Positions 24,101 through 30,790 of a DNA stretch of 64,000 nucleotides are shown here, piece by piece. This stretch comes from Cervus elaphus (lineage: Eukaryota; Chordata; Mammalia; Artiodactyla; Cervidae): contig NC_057832.1 of the NCBI RefSeq assembly GCF_910594005.1, positions 99,087,152 through 99,151,151 on the forward strand. Reading direction: 5' to 3'. The stretch's first letter is position 1. Each line of letters begins with the position of its first letter. The notes under the pieces were generated by a model. That model saw nothing but the letters and a program-made list of their open reading frames with translations, was not told the DNA's origin and ran no database searches. The translations under genes and the position numbers were made by a program.

Positions 24101-26724
24101 TAATTTGGCCACCTGATGAGAAGAGCCGACTCATTGGAAAAGACACTGATGCTGGGAAAGATTGAAAGCAAAAGGAGAAGAGGGTGGCAGAGCATGAGAT
24201 GGTTGGATGGCATCACCGACTCAATGGACATGAGTTTGAGCAAATTCTGGGAGATAGTGAAGGACAGGGAAGCCTGGTGTACTGCAGTCCATGGGGTATC
24301 AAAGAGTCAGACACAACTTACTGACTGAACAACAGTAATAAGAACCTCAGGTAGGTATAAGCCCCAGGGATCCCAGCTCACTGGGAGCCTGGGGGAGGAT
24401 ATAGACCAGGTTTCCCTGTAGCCTGCTCTGACTCTGCAGGGGTCCCCAACGACGGGGGACGTGCCAGGGTCATCAAGCCTCATTCAGACCAGAGTCTTGG
24501 CCAGGAGTGGCTTAGGGAACTGACATGTCATGCTGGGAGGGCCCACAAGTCAGAACAGTCAGCAGGAGAGGGAGACAGATCAGTGAAAGATGGGCCTGCT
24601 TTCAGGCACCTGGGGTCTGTGAGCAAACCCCACCTCCATCTGCTCGGTTTCACCTTCAGAAAGGACACCACTTCTGGGCACAGTGATGGGCATCTCTTCC
24701 CCGTGCTGCCTTGCCACTCTTTTCCAGGCCTGTGGCAGAGCGGCCTGGCGGCCCACACTGGGCAGGATGGGCTCCAGAAAGCAGGATGTAGCTGCATTTC
24801 TTGAAGGGTTTGGGGAAGGGCTGGCAGGGCCCCTACTAGCTTTCAAGGCTCCATCGGAATGAAGACAGCCTGTCCTGTGTTCTAGATGACACTGGGTCCT
24901 AGGAGAGGCTGGGGAAGGCCACTTTCGCCTCACTTTGATCTCTATTCCGCAATCAGGAAAATAAAGACCATGCGGATGGGGATCGTCTGACTCCAGGCTT
25001 GGTTCCCAAACATCATCCCTCCTCTGGGTGAGGTGAGCAGGGCAGCAGAGGGTCTGGAGCAGGAGGGGGGTGAGGAGGAGGAAGGGGAGGAGGGAGAGGG
25101 AAGAGTCCTTCCGCAGAGGCATCTCATTAGTGAGGCTGGCCTGGGCGGCTGAAAGGGTTTCTGGTGAACACTAGTCCAGTGAAGCAAGGGCACAATGTCA
25201 CTCACCCCCCAGCCCCCTGACTGCCTCCACCAAAGTGGGTTGGATATTCTAGTCCAAAACCTAAATTGCCTCCTTTTGTCCAAACCTACTTTGTCCTGAG
25301 TTCCTTAGCTTGGTTAAAGCCACCCTTGTGGTATGTGCTAAGTTGCTTTGGTCGTGCCCGACTTTGTGACCCCATGGATTGTGGCCCACCAGGTTCCTCT
25401 GTCCATGGGATTCTCCAGGCAAGAACACTGGAGTGGGTTGCCATTTCTTCCTCCAGGAGATCTTCCCGACCCAGGGATTGAACCTGCATCTCTTAGGTCT
25501 CCTGCATTGGCAGGCAGGTTCTTTACCATGAGCGCCACCTGGGAAGCTGGATGCCACCCCCACCTACCTAGAAATCTGGGGCTCAGCTGCCCTCTTGGTA
25601 CCCCTCCCAAACCCCATCAGTCTCTGGTCTCAGCCAGTTATCCCCCCACCCCATCTCCCCAGCTCCACTCCTCTCCCCTCTGTCTCCACTCTGGAGGCTG
25701 AAGTCTCCCTGCCTCCAGCTGCTCCTCTCCTCCTGGCACAGTTGCTTTAAATCCCACATCTGAAGGTGCCGAGCAGCAAGTCCAAATGTGACCTTTCCCA
25801 AGTGCCGTCATCTTTTCAGCCCACTCTCCTACCCGCCGACACCCACACCTTGGGCAGGGTGTCGTCACTTGGAAGGACTCCCTGTCCTGGTGTGGTACCT
25901 AGCTCCCTCCCCAGCCCCATGAAGGGTGGCCAAGTGTGGGGTCCCGGCATCTTATACCCTCCACCCCAGCTCTGCACCCCATGCCCCATGATTTCTCCTT
26001 TCAGGCCACTGCCTGCCCCCAGGCCTGCTTAAGCAAACACAATCAGGGGGTCGGGAGAACTTGGGGTCCTCTGGGACTCTCAGGGAAGATCCGGCCAGTC
26101 CTTCACTTGGAGAGACCTGCAGAGAAGAGCTCCTAGTTGTTGTGCAAAGCCTGATTGCTCACAATGGAACTGTCCTCAGCTCCCCTCCCTTCCCCACCCC
26201 CCCCACCCAACACAATCCTCACACTGACCCCTCTATTCCTGCCGGTCCTTCTGGAGGAAAGCCAGACACAGACACTCAAAGCCAGTTCCCATGGCAGACC
26301 TTCTTTTTTTTCCTGTTCTCAAGACAAATAATTAACTTCAGACTCCCAGATTCCAGGGCAGCCTCTCCCCCACCGCTGCCTGCAGGAATTCCTCCCGAGG
26401 CCAGAGCAGGAAGCCCCCTCCTGCTCCGGGACCCCAGAAACCCATGCCATAGCCTCGGTCCTGCCGCCACCACTCTGGCTCCTCCACCGACGGGGAGGAC
26501 TCAGGCTGGCGGGAGAGGCAAACTCACCCCAAGGCAGGGCCCCAGGAGGCAGTCCTCCTCCGGGCCCAGCTGTTCTCTCAGACTGGGCTGAGCCAGAGGT
26601 AAGGTCCCACCTGGCTGCCCCCAAACCCTCAGCACCCCAACTTACCTCTGCTGGTCCCCGGGGCCAGTGTCCGGCTCGTGAGCTGCAGAATGAGGGACAG
26701 CAGGACGGCCGCGGCCCTGGCCAT
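65..26724 (-). CDS. KCP: Kielin/chordin-like protein (KCP), 39 coding exons, 3' end outside window
   Basis: KCP is a secreted BMP/TGF-beta modulator; in other mammals it is reported to enhance BMP and damp activin/TGF-beta signalling through cysteine-rich repeats (family knowledge). Seen here: 39 minus-strand exons, all with GT-AG borders, joining in frame to 1,436 codons. The ATG at 26,724-26,722 has A at -3 and G at +4 and opens a signal peptide (residues 1-21, core AAAVLLSLILQL). Exons 2-3 give a heptad-like ERLERLEAEVTELREQ coiled coil. About 20-21 VWC modules follow (CxxCxC ... CCPxC). Exons 37-39 begin a VWD domain with GDPHYRTFDG. The rest of VWD and the C8/TIL-like end lie left of base 1. 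Most modules are split into two exons: the first enters in phase 1 and leaves in phase 0, the second the reverse, so modules can be gained or lost in frame. No frameshift or stop was found. Confidence 0.95.
261..372 (-). CDS. KCP: KCP exon 38: VWD domain
   Basis: Encodes VHVANDDRGLSGVSW then TQEVAVLLGDVAVRLL, typical VWD beta-strand sequence; donor GTCAGT. Confidence 0.92.
457..629 (-). CDS. KCP: KCP exon 37: end of last VWC and start of VWD domain
   Basis: Encodes GSCCPRC, then the VWD opening motif GDPHYRTFDGRLLHFQGSC and YVLAKDC. Two in-frame acceptor AGs six bases apart exist; the upstream one (629) was chosen. Confidence 0.9.
884..1026 (-). CDS. KCP: KCP exon 36: last VWC module (most of it)
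   Basis: Encodes CAHQGRRVASGERW, CTNCSCVAGTVRC and CAPLSCGP. Confidence 0.92.
1122..1224 (-). CDS. KCP: KCP exon 35: VWC second half
   Basis: Encodes RGHVECRLEECQALTC and GRCCERCQ. Confidence 0.92.
1532..1620 (-). CDS. KCP: KCP exon 34: VWC first half
   Basis: Encodes CVVEAEGRTVADGESW and NACVTCTCR; acceptor CCTCAG, donor GTGAGC. Confidence 0.92.
2103..2202 (-). CDS. KCP: KCP exon 33: VWC second half
   Basis: Encodes DLTWLCIHRACPELSC and GSCCPVCQ. Donor GTTCGT is weak but is the only one giving the phase exon 34 needs. Confidence 0.88.
2399..2478 (-). CDS. KCP: KCP exon 32: VWC first half
   Basis: Encodes ALSHCTEHLLGSEL and DPCYTCRCQ. Confidence 0.92.
2815..3005 (+). repeat. MIR-type SINE relic in KCP intron
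   Basis: Shows the MIR core and tail wording (ATCTGTAAAAT, then GTAGGTGCTTAATAA); old and mammal-wide. Confidence 0.7.
3040..3625 (+). mobile_element. BovB (RTE) LINE 3' fragment, sense
   Basis: Runs from the end of the reverse-transcriptase frame through the 3' tail (…CACAACTGAATGACTGAACAAC). 5'-truncated, with stops in all frames; not functional. Confidence 0.9.
3831..4668 (-). mobile_element. BovB LINE fragment, antisense
   Basis: Starts with the complement of the repeated GAACT tail and extends into the RT region complementary to MAESEEELKSLLMKVKEESE. It lies about 200 bases from the sense copy at 3,040-3,625, so the two form a large inverted pair. Confidence 0.92.
4852..4972 (-). CDS. 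KCP: KCP exon 31: VWC second half
   Basis: Encodes PEGTPSLHCHRRQCPRLVGC and QCCPTCA. Two acceptor AGs six bases apart (4,972 or 4,966) are both in frame; I chose the upstream one because it keeps two extra residues that I recall in other mammals. Confidence 0.85.
5568..5650 (-). CDS. KCP: KCP exon 30: VWC first half
   Basis: Encodes CEHEGRKYEPGESF and DPCEVCVCE; acceptor is AACAAG, not the usual CAG. Confidence 0.9.
5917..6090 (-). CDS. KCP: KCP exon 29: complete VWC module
   Basis: Encodes CLLHGEEHPEGSSW, CSSCMCHEGVVTC and DCCPRCS. Confidence 0.92.
6378..6600 (+). mobile_element. Bov-tA SINE
   Basis: tRNA-derived head (GTGGTAAAGAACCCG) followed by the BovA body (CCACTCCAGTATC, AGAGTTGGACACGACTGA). 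Inserted within a MIR-like stretch (about 6,250-6,720). Confidence 0.9.
6790..7010 (+). repeat. MIR SINE relic
   Basis: Contains CTCAGTTTTCTCACCTGTAA and a CTCAATAAATGTTAA ending, diagnostic of MIR. Confidence 0.8.
7024..7800 (+). mobile_element. BovB LINE, sense, with internal deletion
   Basis: The RT part (DHNKPWKILKEMGIPDHLTC … ADDPTLMAESEEELKSLL) breaks off at about 7,500 and jumps straight to the distal part beginning CAATCCTGAATATTC, so the middle of the frame is missing. Ends in the GAACT tail. Confidence 0.9.
8082..8175 (-). CDS. KCP: KCP exon 28: VWC second half
   Basis: Encodes AGQVSCVRQPCPPLSC and GSCCPRCR. Confidence 0.92.
8245..8312 (-). CDS. KCP: KCP exon 27: VWC first half (short)
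   Basis: Encodes CPSPGQEEFEGPSGSCERC then RCE; acceptor CCACAG, donor GTGTGG (weaker than most). Confidence 0.87.
8425..8515 (-). CDS. KCP: KCP exon 26: VWC second half
   Basis: Encodes EGSVHCWKKPCPPALC and GRCFCPTCH; the CC pair is CFC here. Confidence 0.9.
8759..8844 (-). CDS. KCP: KCP exon 25: VWC first half
   Basis: Encodes CLYHGVTAAPGETL and DPTCSLCTCQ. Confidence 0.92.
9491..9667 (-). CDS. KCP: KCP exon 24: complete VWC module
   Basis: Encodes CEYLGESYLSSQEF, CNLCTCLGGFVTC and GHCCPTCQ. Confidence 0.92.
9966..10100 (+). mobile_element. BovB 3'-end fragment
   Basis: About 130 bases of the extreme 3' end (CATCACCGACTCGATGGACA … GACTGAGTGACTGAAC). Confidence 0.88.
10108..10326 (+). mobile_element. 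Bov-tA SINE
   Basis: Full-length looking: GGGGCTTCCCTCGTGGC head, TGGTAAAGAATCTGCCTGCA, BovA body, ending GAGTGAAGCGACTTGG. It directly follows the BovB fragment and ends about 60 bases from KCP exon 23. Confidence 0.92.
10383..10553 (-). CDS. KCP: KCP exon 23: complete VWC module
   Basis: Encodes CLYQGKEFASGERF, CHVCLCWEGSVSC and DDCCPACD. Confidence 0.92.
10606..10670. repeat. Intronic repeat copy A (KCP intron 22)
   Basis: About 65 bases including CCTAAAGGCCAAGCCATC and CATCCTGCT, closely matching a second copy at 11,551-11,617. Confidence 0.85.
10897..11085 (-). CDS. KCP: KCP exon 22: complete VWC module
   Basis: Encodes GCPRPGGLVPARHQEHF, CRHCLCLDGLVSC and GPCCRSCD in a single 189-base exon. 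Confidence 0.92.
11174..11267 (-). CDS. KCP: KCP exon 21: VWC second half
   Basis: Encodes GGNVQCLARRCPPLSC and GECCPQCP. Confidence 0.92.
11423..11505 (-). CDS. KCP: KCP exon 20: VWC first half
   Basis: Encodes CAFGGKEYPNGADF and DPCRLCHCL. Confidence 0.92.
11551..11617. repeat. Intronic repeat copy B (KCP intron 19)
   Basis: Contains CCTAAAGGCCAAGCCGTC and CATCCTGCT, in the same orientation as copy A about 945 bases away. It ends a few bases from the exon 19 donor. Confidence 0.85.
11625..11798 (-). CDS. KCP: KCP exon 19: complete VWC module
   Basis: Whole module in one exon: CVLEKQVFVNGERF, CQECQCQEGHAHC, and a variant ending VCCQNNCN in place of CCPxC. Confidence 0.92.
12411..12722 (+). 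mobile_element. Two Bov-tA SINEs head to tail
   Basis: First unit (about 12,411-12,527) stops at ACTCCAGTATTCTT; a second unit with its own tRNA-like head (TTCCCTTGCGGCTTAGCTGG) starts at once and runs to the TTTCACTTTCACT tail. Confidence 0.9.
12795..12888 (-). CDS. KCP: KCP exon 18: VWC second half
   Basis: Encodes DGTVTCSLVNCPPTTC and GQCCPTCP. Confidence 0.92.
12966..13069 (-). CDS. KCP: KCP exon 17: end of one VWC plus first half of the next
   Basis: Encodes ACCPSCEG and then CTYHGQVYTNGQNF ... CRTCRCE, bridging two modules. Confidence 0.92.
13160..13312 (-). CDS. KCP: KCP exon 16: nearly complete VWC in one exon
   Basis: Encodes CVLDGEEFAEGVQW, CTTCSCQAGVPVC and PCQHPTQPP. The final CCPSC of this module is carried by exon 17, so the intron position has shifted relative to other modules. 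Confidence 0.92.
13567..13648 (-). CDS. KCP: KCP exon 15: VWC second half with degenerate CC motif
   Basis: Encodes AGEVSCEERECPGTPCTL and GPRLCS. The usual CCPxC ending is replaced by LCSVC across the exon 15/16 junction. At 82 bases it is shorter than its 94-base sisters. Confidence 0.9.
13723..13808 (-). CDS. KCP: KCP exon 14: VWC first half
   Basis: Encodes CEYQGHQYRNQETF and GRCVRCACQ. Confidence 0.92.
14136..14229 (-). CDS. KCP: KCP exon 13: VWC second half
   Basis: Encodes NGSVQCEPPPCPPTPC and GECCPVCD; 94 bases. Confidence 0.92.
14306..14385 (-). CDS. KCP: KCP exon 12: VWC first half
   Basis: Encodes CFLNGRDYRSGEPV and DPCSHCHCA. Confidence 0.92.
14501..14594 (-). CDS. KCP: KCP exon 11: VWC second half
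   Basis: Encodes EGHIQCRQRECASLCPYPA and GTCCPVCD; 94 bases, phase 0 to 1. Confidence 0.92.
14680..15112 (+). mobile_element. MLT1-type MaLR LTR, sense
   Basis: Old solo LTR: TCCTAACCCCCTCAGAATG, TCCAATGACTGGTGT, TTCTGTTGTTAAAGC and the TTTGTTACCGCAGCCCTA end. No coding capacity. It fills part of the exon 10/11 intron. Confidence 0.75.
15446..15892 (+). mobile_element. BovB LINE 3' fragment, sense
   Basis: From CAAAGCTATGGTTTTTCCAG to the GACTGAGTGACTGAACTGA tail; 5'-truncated. Confidence 0.9.
16586..16735 (-). mobile_element. BovA/Bov-tA SINE, antisense, inside MLT1
   Basis: Complement of the BovA body (GCTAAGTCGCTTCAGTCATG, CAAGAATACTGGAGTGGG). Confidence 0.85.
16806..16949 (-). mobile_element. 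CHR-2-type tRNA-derived SINE, antisense
   Basis: Poly-T, GGCTGCACTTGC, CCAACCAGGGATCAAACC, ending CACCAGGGAAATCCC. Flanked by the direct repeat GGGTCTTT at both ends. Confidence 0.85.
16990..17465 (+). mobile_element. BovB LINE insertion with 12-bp target-site duplication
   Basis: 5'-truncated BovB inside MLT1, bounded by identical AATCCCATTCAT at 16,978-16,989 and 17,466-17,477. Confidence 0.93.
17690..17985. repeat. Old interspersed repeat, family not assigned
   Basis: Wording such as CTGCCCAATAGAAATATAAC and AACCAATATATCC resembles a mammal-wide non-autonomous DNA-transposon relic also seen at 33,060-33,290. Confidence 0.5.
18326..18408 (-). CDS. KCP: KCP exon 10: VWC first half
   Basis: Encodes CTEDGSHWEHGQEW and DPCRICQCL. 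It is separated from exon 11 by the longest repeat-filled intron seen here (about 3.7 kb). Confidence 0.92.
19258..19351 (-). CDS. KCP: KCP exon 9: VWC second half
   Basis: Encodes RSLVRCVPMKCPPIPC and GHCCPTCQ; canonical 94-base second-half exon. Confidence 0.92.
19557..19639 (-). CDS. KCP: KCP exon 8: VWC first half
   Basis: Encodes CEYEGQLYEEGANF and NPCLQCSCL; acceptor CCCCAG, donor GTGAGT. Confidence 0.92.
19791..19887 (-). CDS. KCP: KCP exon 7: VWC second half
   Basis: Encodes AGTVRCQGPSCSELNCLE and GECCPVCRP; completes the module begun in exon 6. Confidence 0.92.
20087..20154 (-). CDS. KCP: KCP exon 6: VWC first half (short)
   Basis: Twenty-two codons, GGHRDGETWQLERCVICTCQ, with acceptor TTTTGCAG and donor GTAAGG. 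The short spacing is typical of compact VWC N-halves. Confidence 0.9.
20389..20616 (-). mobile_element. BovB 3'-end insertion with 10-bp target-site duplication
   Basis: Severely 5'-truncated antisense copy bounded by AAGACATCAT at 20,379-20,388 and 20,617-20,626. Confidence 0.93.
20882..21020. repeat. Imperfect palindrome
   Basis: Left arm 20,882-20,943 and right arm 20,962-21,020 are imperfect reverse complements (for example GGATTTCAGATGAACAA against TTATTTATCTAAAATTC) around a short loop; probably an old foldback repeat. Confidence 0.7.
21025..21880. other. KCP intron 5 remainder, no feature seen
   Basis: AT-moderate unique sequence without convincing exon, repeat or RNA gene. Confidence 0.5.
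21889..21964 (-). CDS. KCP: KCP exon 5: VWC second half
   Basis: Encodes DGAVTCTQKPCPRGPC and ACCPH, donor GTGAGC. Shorter than the typical 94-base second-half exon. The split codon with exon 6 reads Cys, giving the unusual CCPHCC junction. Confidence 0.87.
22563..22639 (-). CDS. KCP: KCP exon 4: VWC first half
   Basis: Encodes CSHNGQAYGNGETFTPDACTTCRCL core, enters in phase 1 and leaves in phase 0, joining the exon 5 second half. Confidence 0.9.
22720..22909 (-). CDS. KCP: KCP exon 3: end of coiled coil and truncated first VWC-like module
   Basis: Sixty-three codons plus one base. Starts NKELQGRVTQ, then a cysteine-rich ARWEPDACTACVCQDGAA segment. The usual CCPxC ending is replaced by PPHCHG, so this first module is degenerate. 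Confidence 0.9.
23430..23596 (-). CDS. KCP: KCP exon 2: coiled-coil linker
   Basis: Encodes a low-cysteine linker ending in a leucine-spaced ERLERLEAEVTELREQ helix that continues into NKELQGRVTQLES of exon 3. Acceptor TTCAG, donor GTACCA. The coiled coil suggests oligomerisation before the VWC array (inference). Confidence 0.9.
23815..24335 (+). mobile_element. BovB LINE 3' fragment, sense (KCP intron 1)
   Basis: From AAGCTATGACAAACCTAGAC to CACAACTTACTGACTGAAC; many frame breaks. Confidence 0.9.
24340..25330. other. KCP intron 1, no feature seen
   Basis: Unique sequence in the first intron. Open frames here lack splice support and continuity with KCP. Confidence 0.5.
25333..25548 (-). mobile_element. 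Bov-tA SINE, antisense
   Basis: GTGCTAAGTTGCTTTGGTCG start, CAAGAACACTGGAGTGGG body, and the complement of the tRNA-like head (TTCTTTACCATGAGCGCC). Flanked by short GCCACCC repeats. Confidence 0.9.
25550..26640. other. KCP intron 1, proximal part
   Basis: GC-rich, pyrimidine-rich unique sequence; possible regulatory content but nothing specific can be named. Confidence 0.4.
26646..26724 (-). CDS. KCP: KCP exon 1: start codon and signal peptide
   Basis: Twenty-six codons plus one base, with the donor GTAAGT directly at 26,645. The short hydrophobic leader ends near TLA/PGTS, a plausible signal-peptidase site. The split glycine codon is completed by exon 2. The transcription start and 5' UTR extent upstream of 26,724 cannot be fixed from sequence; no TATA box is obvious. 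Confidence 0.9.
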
Positions 26725-27004
26725 GCTCGGCCCGCCTTGCTGACTGTGGTCTTGGCTCAGCACGCACTGGGAGGGGGGGTGGGGACACACCAGGCCGCCT
26801 CCCACCCAGCCTTTGTTCAGGGAGGGCTTCTGGTGTCTGTCATCCGGGCCTGTGGTGCCTGCCTCCCTGCTGGCACCTCCACCCAGGGCCCCCAGGCCCC
26901 ATCCTGACCCCAGCCCTGGCTCAGAGGTGCAGGAGAGTGCCTGGGGGGGCCAGAAGCTGGAAGCAAGTGGGGGCGACTTCTCCTGCATAGGGTCCAGGAG
27001 CCAG

Positions 27005-27028
27005 CCCTAAAAAAAAAAAAAAAAAAAC
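27005..27028. repeat. Poly(A) run
   Basis: About 19 A residues just upstream of the KCP 5' end. Confidence 0.9.
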
Positions 27029-27124
27029 GCACAAATTCTTCACTCTCGGCCTCTGGGACCGCTGGTCTCCCTGCCCCTTGGGTCACTCTGCCACCTGGCG
27101 TTCCCTTCTTCACCTGTGCATAGG

Positions 27125-27335
27125 AGAAGCAAATTGAGCTGGGTTCAAATCCCGACTCAGCCAATTCCACGTGCCCCTAGGCCTCTAAATTCGTGCCTCA
27201 GTTTCCCTATTTGTAAACTGGTCATAATATCTACTTTATAGACTTGCAGTGAGGACTAAGCGAGACTGTGGAGATAAGGAATGCAGGGTAGGGTAGTGGC
27301 TGGCACAGACTAAGTGCTCAGTAAACAAATGAAAA
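27125..27335 (+). repeat. MIR SINE relic
   Basis: GCTGGGTTCAAATCCCGACT, CCTCAGTTTCCCTATTTGTA and a CTAAGTGCTCAGTAAAC end. Confidence 0.85.
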
Positions 27336-27339
27336 CAAG

Positions 27340-28125
27340 CAGTGATGCTCCAGGTGTCCAAAGTCAAGGACTCTTGGTTTCCTCCTTCTCCTCTCTCCAC
27401 CTCTGCATTTCTTTCCTGGACTCTATCCGCCACCCTCATCCACCCTGATAGCCCCAGGCTGGGCCCCAAATGCCGAGACTTTCCTTTCCCAGCCCATTTC
27501 CAGATCTTGGGCTCAGGCCTGGCCTGGGGAGGGGGGCGTTGTGTGTCCAGGCAGGGGGCTGGGCTAGGCCCTGGGCCCTGCAGGGGGAGGGGGCCAAGGG
27601 GAGGAAGTGAGAGACGCTGGTCACGTGGACTGCAAGCCTGGGAAACTCCTCGATGCAGCTGGGAAGCAGGGGAGGTGGGGATGGGCCCCAGCTCACAGGC
27701 CCAGGGACATGGAGGGTGGAGCCACGAATCCAGCCACAGCAGTTTTCCCCCTCCCCTGGTCCGCCAGCCACAAAGGTCAGAAAACCAGAGCTCCCCACCG
27801 TCGACCCAGGACAGGGCTAAATGTCCCTCTAGCCCACTCGCCAAGCTCCATAAGGGAAAGGTGTGTCTCCTCCCCCACCCAACCCCCCACCCCGAGTGTG
27901 GTCCCCTGGAAGGTCCCCAGCAGTTGGCAGCAGGGAGCAGGGAGGGCAGCTATGGGTCAGTAGTGAGACCTGGCCTGGCTAAGCCTGGAGCCAGGCTCCC
28001 AGGAGCAGAAGAGCACCAGGGCCAGCTGGCTGGAAGAGGAACAAGGGAGTGGCAACTGTGTTCCCACCAGGGTTAAGCAAAGTGATGTCTTTCAGAAGCA
28101 GGGCCCCAGGAGGCTGGGTGGAGGA
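27340..28125. other. Intergenic, no gene seen
   Basis: GC-rich unique sequence upstream of KCP. Several open frames on both strands show no domain or splice support. Confidence 0.5.
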
Positions 28126-28129
28126 GAGG

Positions 28130-28330
28130 TTAAGAGCAGACTCCAGGTCAGTCCAGAGTCTGATGCTCTCTGCTGTGACCTCAGGAAAGTCGTTTAACTT
28201 TCAGTGGCTACTTTTTCTTCTCTGTGGCTCTAACGGCACCCACCTCATTGGCGTGTGAGGGTTAGCAAGCTAACGGCTGGAAAGAGGACTCAGCACAGGG
28301 CCTGGAACATAGGCATTAGGTCTTATCACT
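28130..28330 (+). repeat. MIR SINE relic
   Basis: Diverged MIR: TGTGACCTCAGGAAAGTCG and CAGCACAGGGCCTGGAACAT. Confidence 0.7.
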
Positions 28331-28737
28331 TCTCTTCTGGGATGTCGGTCACCCCATTATTCCCACTTTACAGATGAGGAATCTGAGAAGTCAGGTTAGC
28401 TGTGAAGTCAGCTGAGAAGTCAGGTAAGTTACCCTGGGAGTAAACCATGGAGCCTGGATTCAATGCCAGGCCCTTGGGGCCCCAGGGCCCATACTCCATA
28501 TGGGCCCAAGCACCCACCCCTGGCCACCCCAGCTCCCAGCTGCTTCCTGCTCTGGCCAACCCCCACACCCTTGCCCGCCCACCATGCCCACTCCAGCCCC
28601 TCCGTCCTCTGTCAGAGCACCTGAGTATCGCTGGAGAACATTCCAGCCCTTGGGTGACTAGATTCACTTCAAATTCATGTCTACAAACTTCAATGGACAT
28701 GAAACACTGTCAGAAATTCTATTACAGTTTCCCGGTA

Positions 28738-28880
28738 AGGGGACTCCCTGGTGGTCCAGCGGTTAGGACTCCATGCTTCCATTACAGGGAGCCTAGGTTC
28801 GATCCCTGGTTGGGGAACAAAGATCCAACATGCTGTGCAATGAGGCCAAAAATTAAAAAAAAAAAAAAAAAAAAAAAATC
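28738..28880 (+). mobile_element. CHR-2-type SINE with long poly(A)
   Basis: ACTCCCTGGTGGTCCAGCGG head, GTTCGATCCCTGGTTGGGG, ending AATGAGGCC and about 24 A residues. Confidence 0.9.
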
Positions 28881-29052
28881 CCTGGTAAATCCAATCTCCT
28901 CTTCCCAGAGAGAAGCATTTCATACCCTTGCCTTCCTTCCTAAATGTTTCAGTGGCCCCACCCTTATCTGCTATATGATTTTGGCAAGTTATCAAACCTT
29001 TCTCAGCCCCGGGTCCCTCCCCTGTGAAGTAGGGGTAATAATAGTACCTCCC

Positions 29053-29203
29053 CAGTACTCTTGCCTAGAAAATCCCATGAACGGAGGAGCCTGGTGCAGG
29101 CTACTGTCCATGGGGTCACAAAGGGTCGGACATGACTGAGCGACTTCACTTCAGGACTAAGTTTAAAATAAAGTTAATTAAGTTTACCTTTAAAAAAAAA
29201 AAA
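29053..29203 (+). mobile_element. BovA SINE inserted in a MIR, 13-bp target-site duplication
   Basis: BovA body and A-rich tail flanked by AATAGTACCTCCC at 29,040-29,052 and 29,204-29,216, splitting an older MIR (about 28,955-29,240). Confidence 0.9.
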
Positions 29204-29667
29204 AATAGTACCTCCCTTGTGATTCTTATAAGGGCTGTCTTAGCCTGGGTTCCCTGAAAACAGAGCCTGAGACAAAGGCTTACATGTAGGTTTATTTTGG
29301 AATATGATCCCAGGGAGCAGGAATGAGGGGAGGGAAGGATGGAAAGCTGATACAAGACCGCCTTGTGGAGGAGCTGATCACTGTGTTGGGCATCTGTGTG
29401 TCCAATCCCACGGGTCCATCTGTATGAAAACAGCTCAGCCGGAAAGGGAAAACACTTTTCCCCTGAGCTAGCCCCGCAGGGCATTCACTGCTCCCAGTTA
29501 GGCATGAACAAGTGTTCAAGTGGGCTCCCGAGGTGTCCAGCGCCATGCAACATGGAAGTTCCAAAGCAAGATGGGAGTGATTAACAGCTGGGGTCTGAAG
29601 CGAGACGCTGCCAGGATGTGTGTTTGCAGAGCTGCGTGCTTCGCAGAATCGATTAAGGTGCAGGTGA

Positions 29668-30025
29668 GTTGGAGAAGACTCTTGAAAGTCCCTTGGACTG
29701 CAAGGAGATCCAACCAGCCCATCCTAAAGGAAATCAGTCCTGAATATTCATAGGAAGGACTGATACTGAAGCTGAAACTCCAATACTTTGGCCACCTGAT
29801 GAGAAGAGCTGACTCCTTGGAAAAGACCCTGATGCTAGCAAAGATTGAAGGCAGGAGGAGAAGGGGACGACAGAGGATGAGACGGTTGGATGGCATCACT
29901 GACTCAATGGACATGAGTTTGAGTAAACTCCGGGAATTGGCGATGGACAGGGAAGCCTGGCGTGTTGCAGTCCATGGGGTCACAGAGAGTCGGACATGAC
30001 TGAGTGACTGAATTGAACTGAAAGA
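29668..30025 (+). mobile_element. BovB LINE 3' fragment, sense
   Basis: From TTGGAGAAGACTCTTGAAAG to ACTGAATTGAACTGAA; strongly 5'-truncated. Confidence 0.9.
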
Positions 30026-30029
30026 ATTC

Positions 30030-30685
30030 GCAGAAGAGGTGTCCAACAAATGAGACAATGCCTGTAGAAGTCTTTCTACAGTATTCGGCACATGTTAAGC
30101 ACCTAAAGCATATTATTATTTTTATTGACATCATTATCATCTTCTGCTGAATCCCAACCTGAAAAGCTAATATTAGTGTTCTTTGTCTGCCAGAGAAGGT
30201 ACAGAAACTTCTGGAAAAGTCACTGTATGAAATAAAAACCCAGGAAAGGGTGTTGTTTGGGAGAGGCAGTTAAGTTTCATCCACAACTGATCATAGCCTC
30301 TTGGCGCGAGATATTGAGCCAGATACAGGAATACAGGGATGAACAAATCAGGAAGAGCAATGGGCAGAATGCCCTGGACCAGGCCAAGGGATGCGGGACA
30401 TGGCCCCTGGCAGAGGGAGGGGCATGAACACAGGACCCTAGGTGCACGCAAATGTCAGGCTTGGAATAAAGGGTTCATATTTCTCCGCTCAGCTAGTGGA
30501 ACCAGATGCTACCATCCTCACCAAAAACCAATGCTTTCTTGTTTTCTTTAGCCAGGAACTTTCTGGCTAGAGAAACAAGGAATAACTCTGGCCCAGGCTT
30601 GAGTCCTTACTTGACAGGGTGTCCCCACATCTGGAGGGGCGTTTGGGACTTAGCGGAGCTTGTGGGCACAGTAGCGTGTGTAGCT
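30030..30685. other. Intergenic, no gene seen
   Basis: Unique sequence without supported gene; open frames are short and isolated. Confidence 0.5.
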
Positions 30686-30689
30686 CACT

Positions 30690-30790
30690 AAGGCGGCAGA
30701 AGGGCTCCAGGTCTAGAGTCAGTGAGTCCTGAGTTCAAATCCTGCTCCACCACTTACTGTCTGTGCTGAGTGATCTCCATTTCTACCTCT
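30690..30790 (+). repeat. MIR fragment
   Basis: GAGTCCTGAGTTCAAATCCT followed by CACCACTTACTGTCTGTG. Confidence 0.7.

Noticed and set aside
27236..28076. Frames of about 200-240 residues upstream of KCP
   Set aside because: They run through a MIR relic and unique GC-rich DNA, with no domain and no continuity with KCP exon 1.
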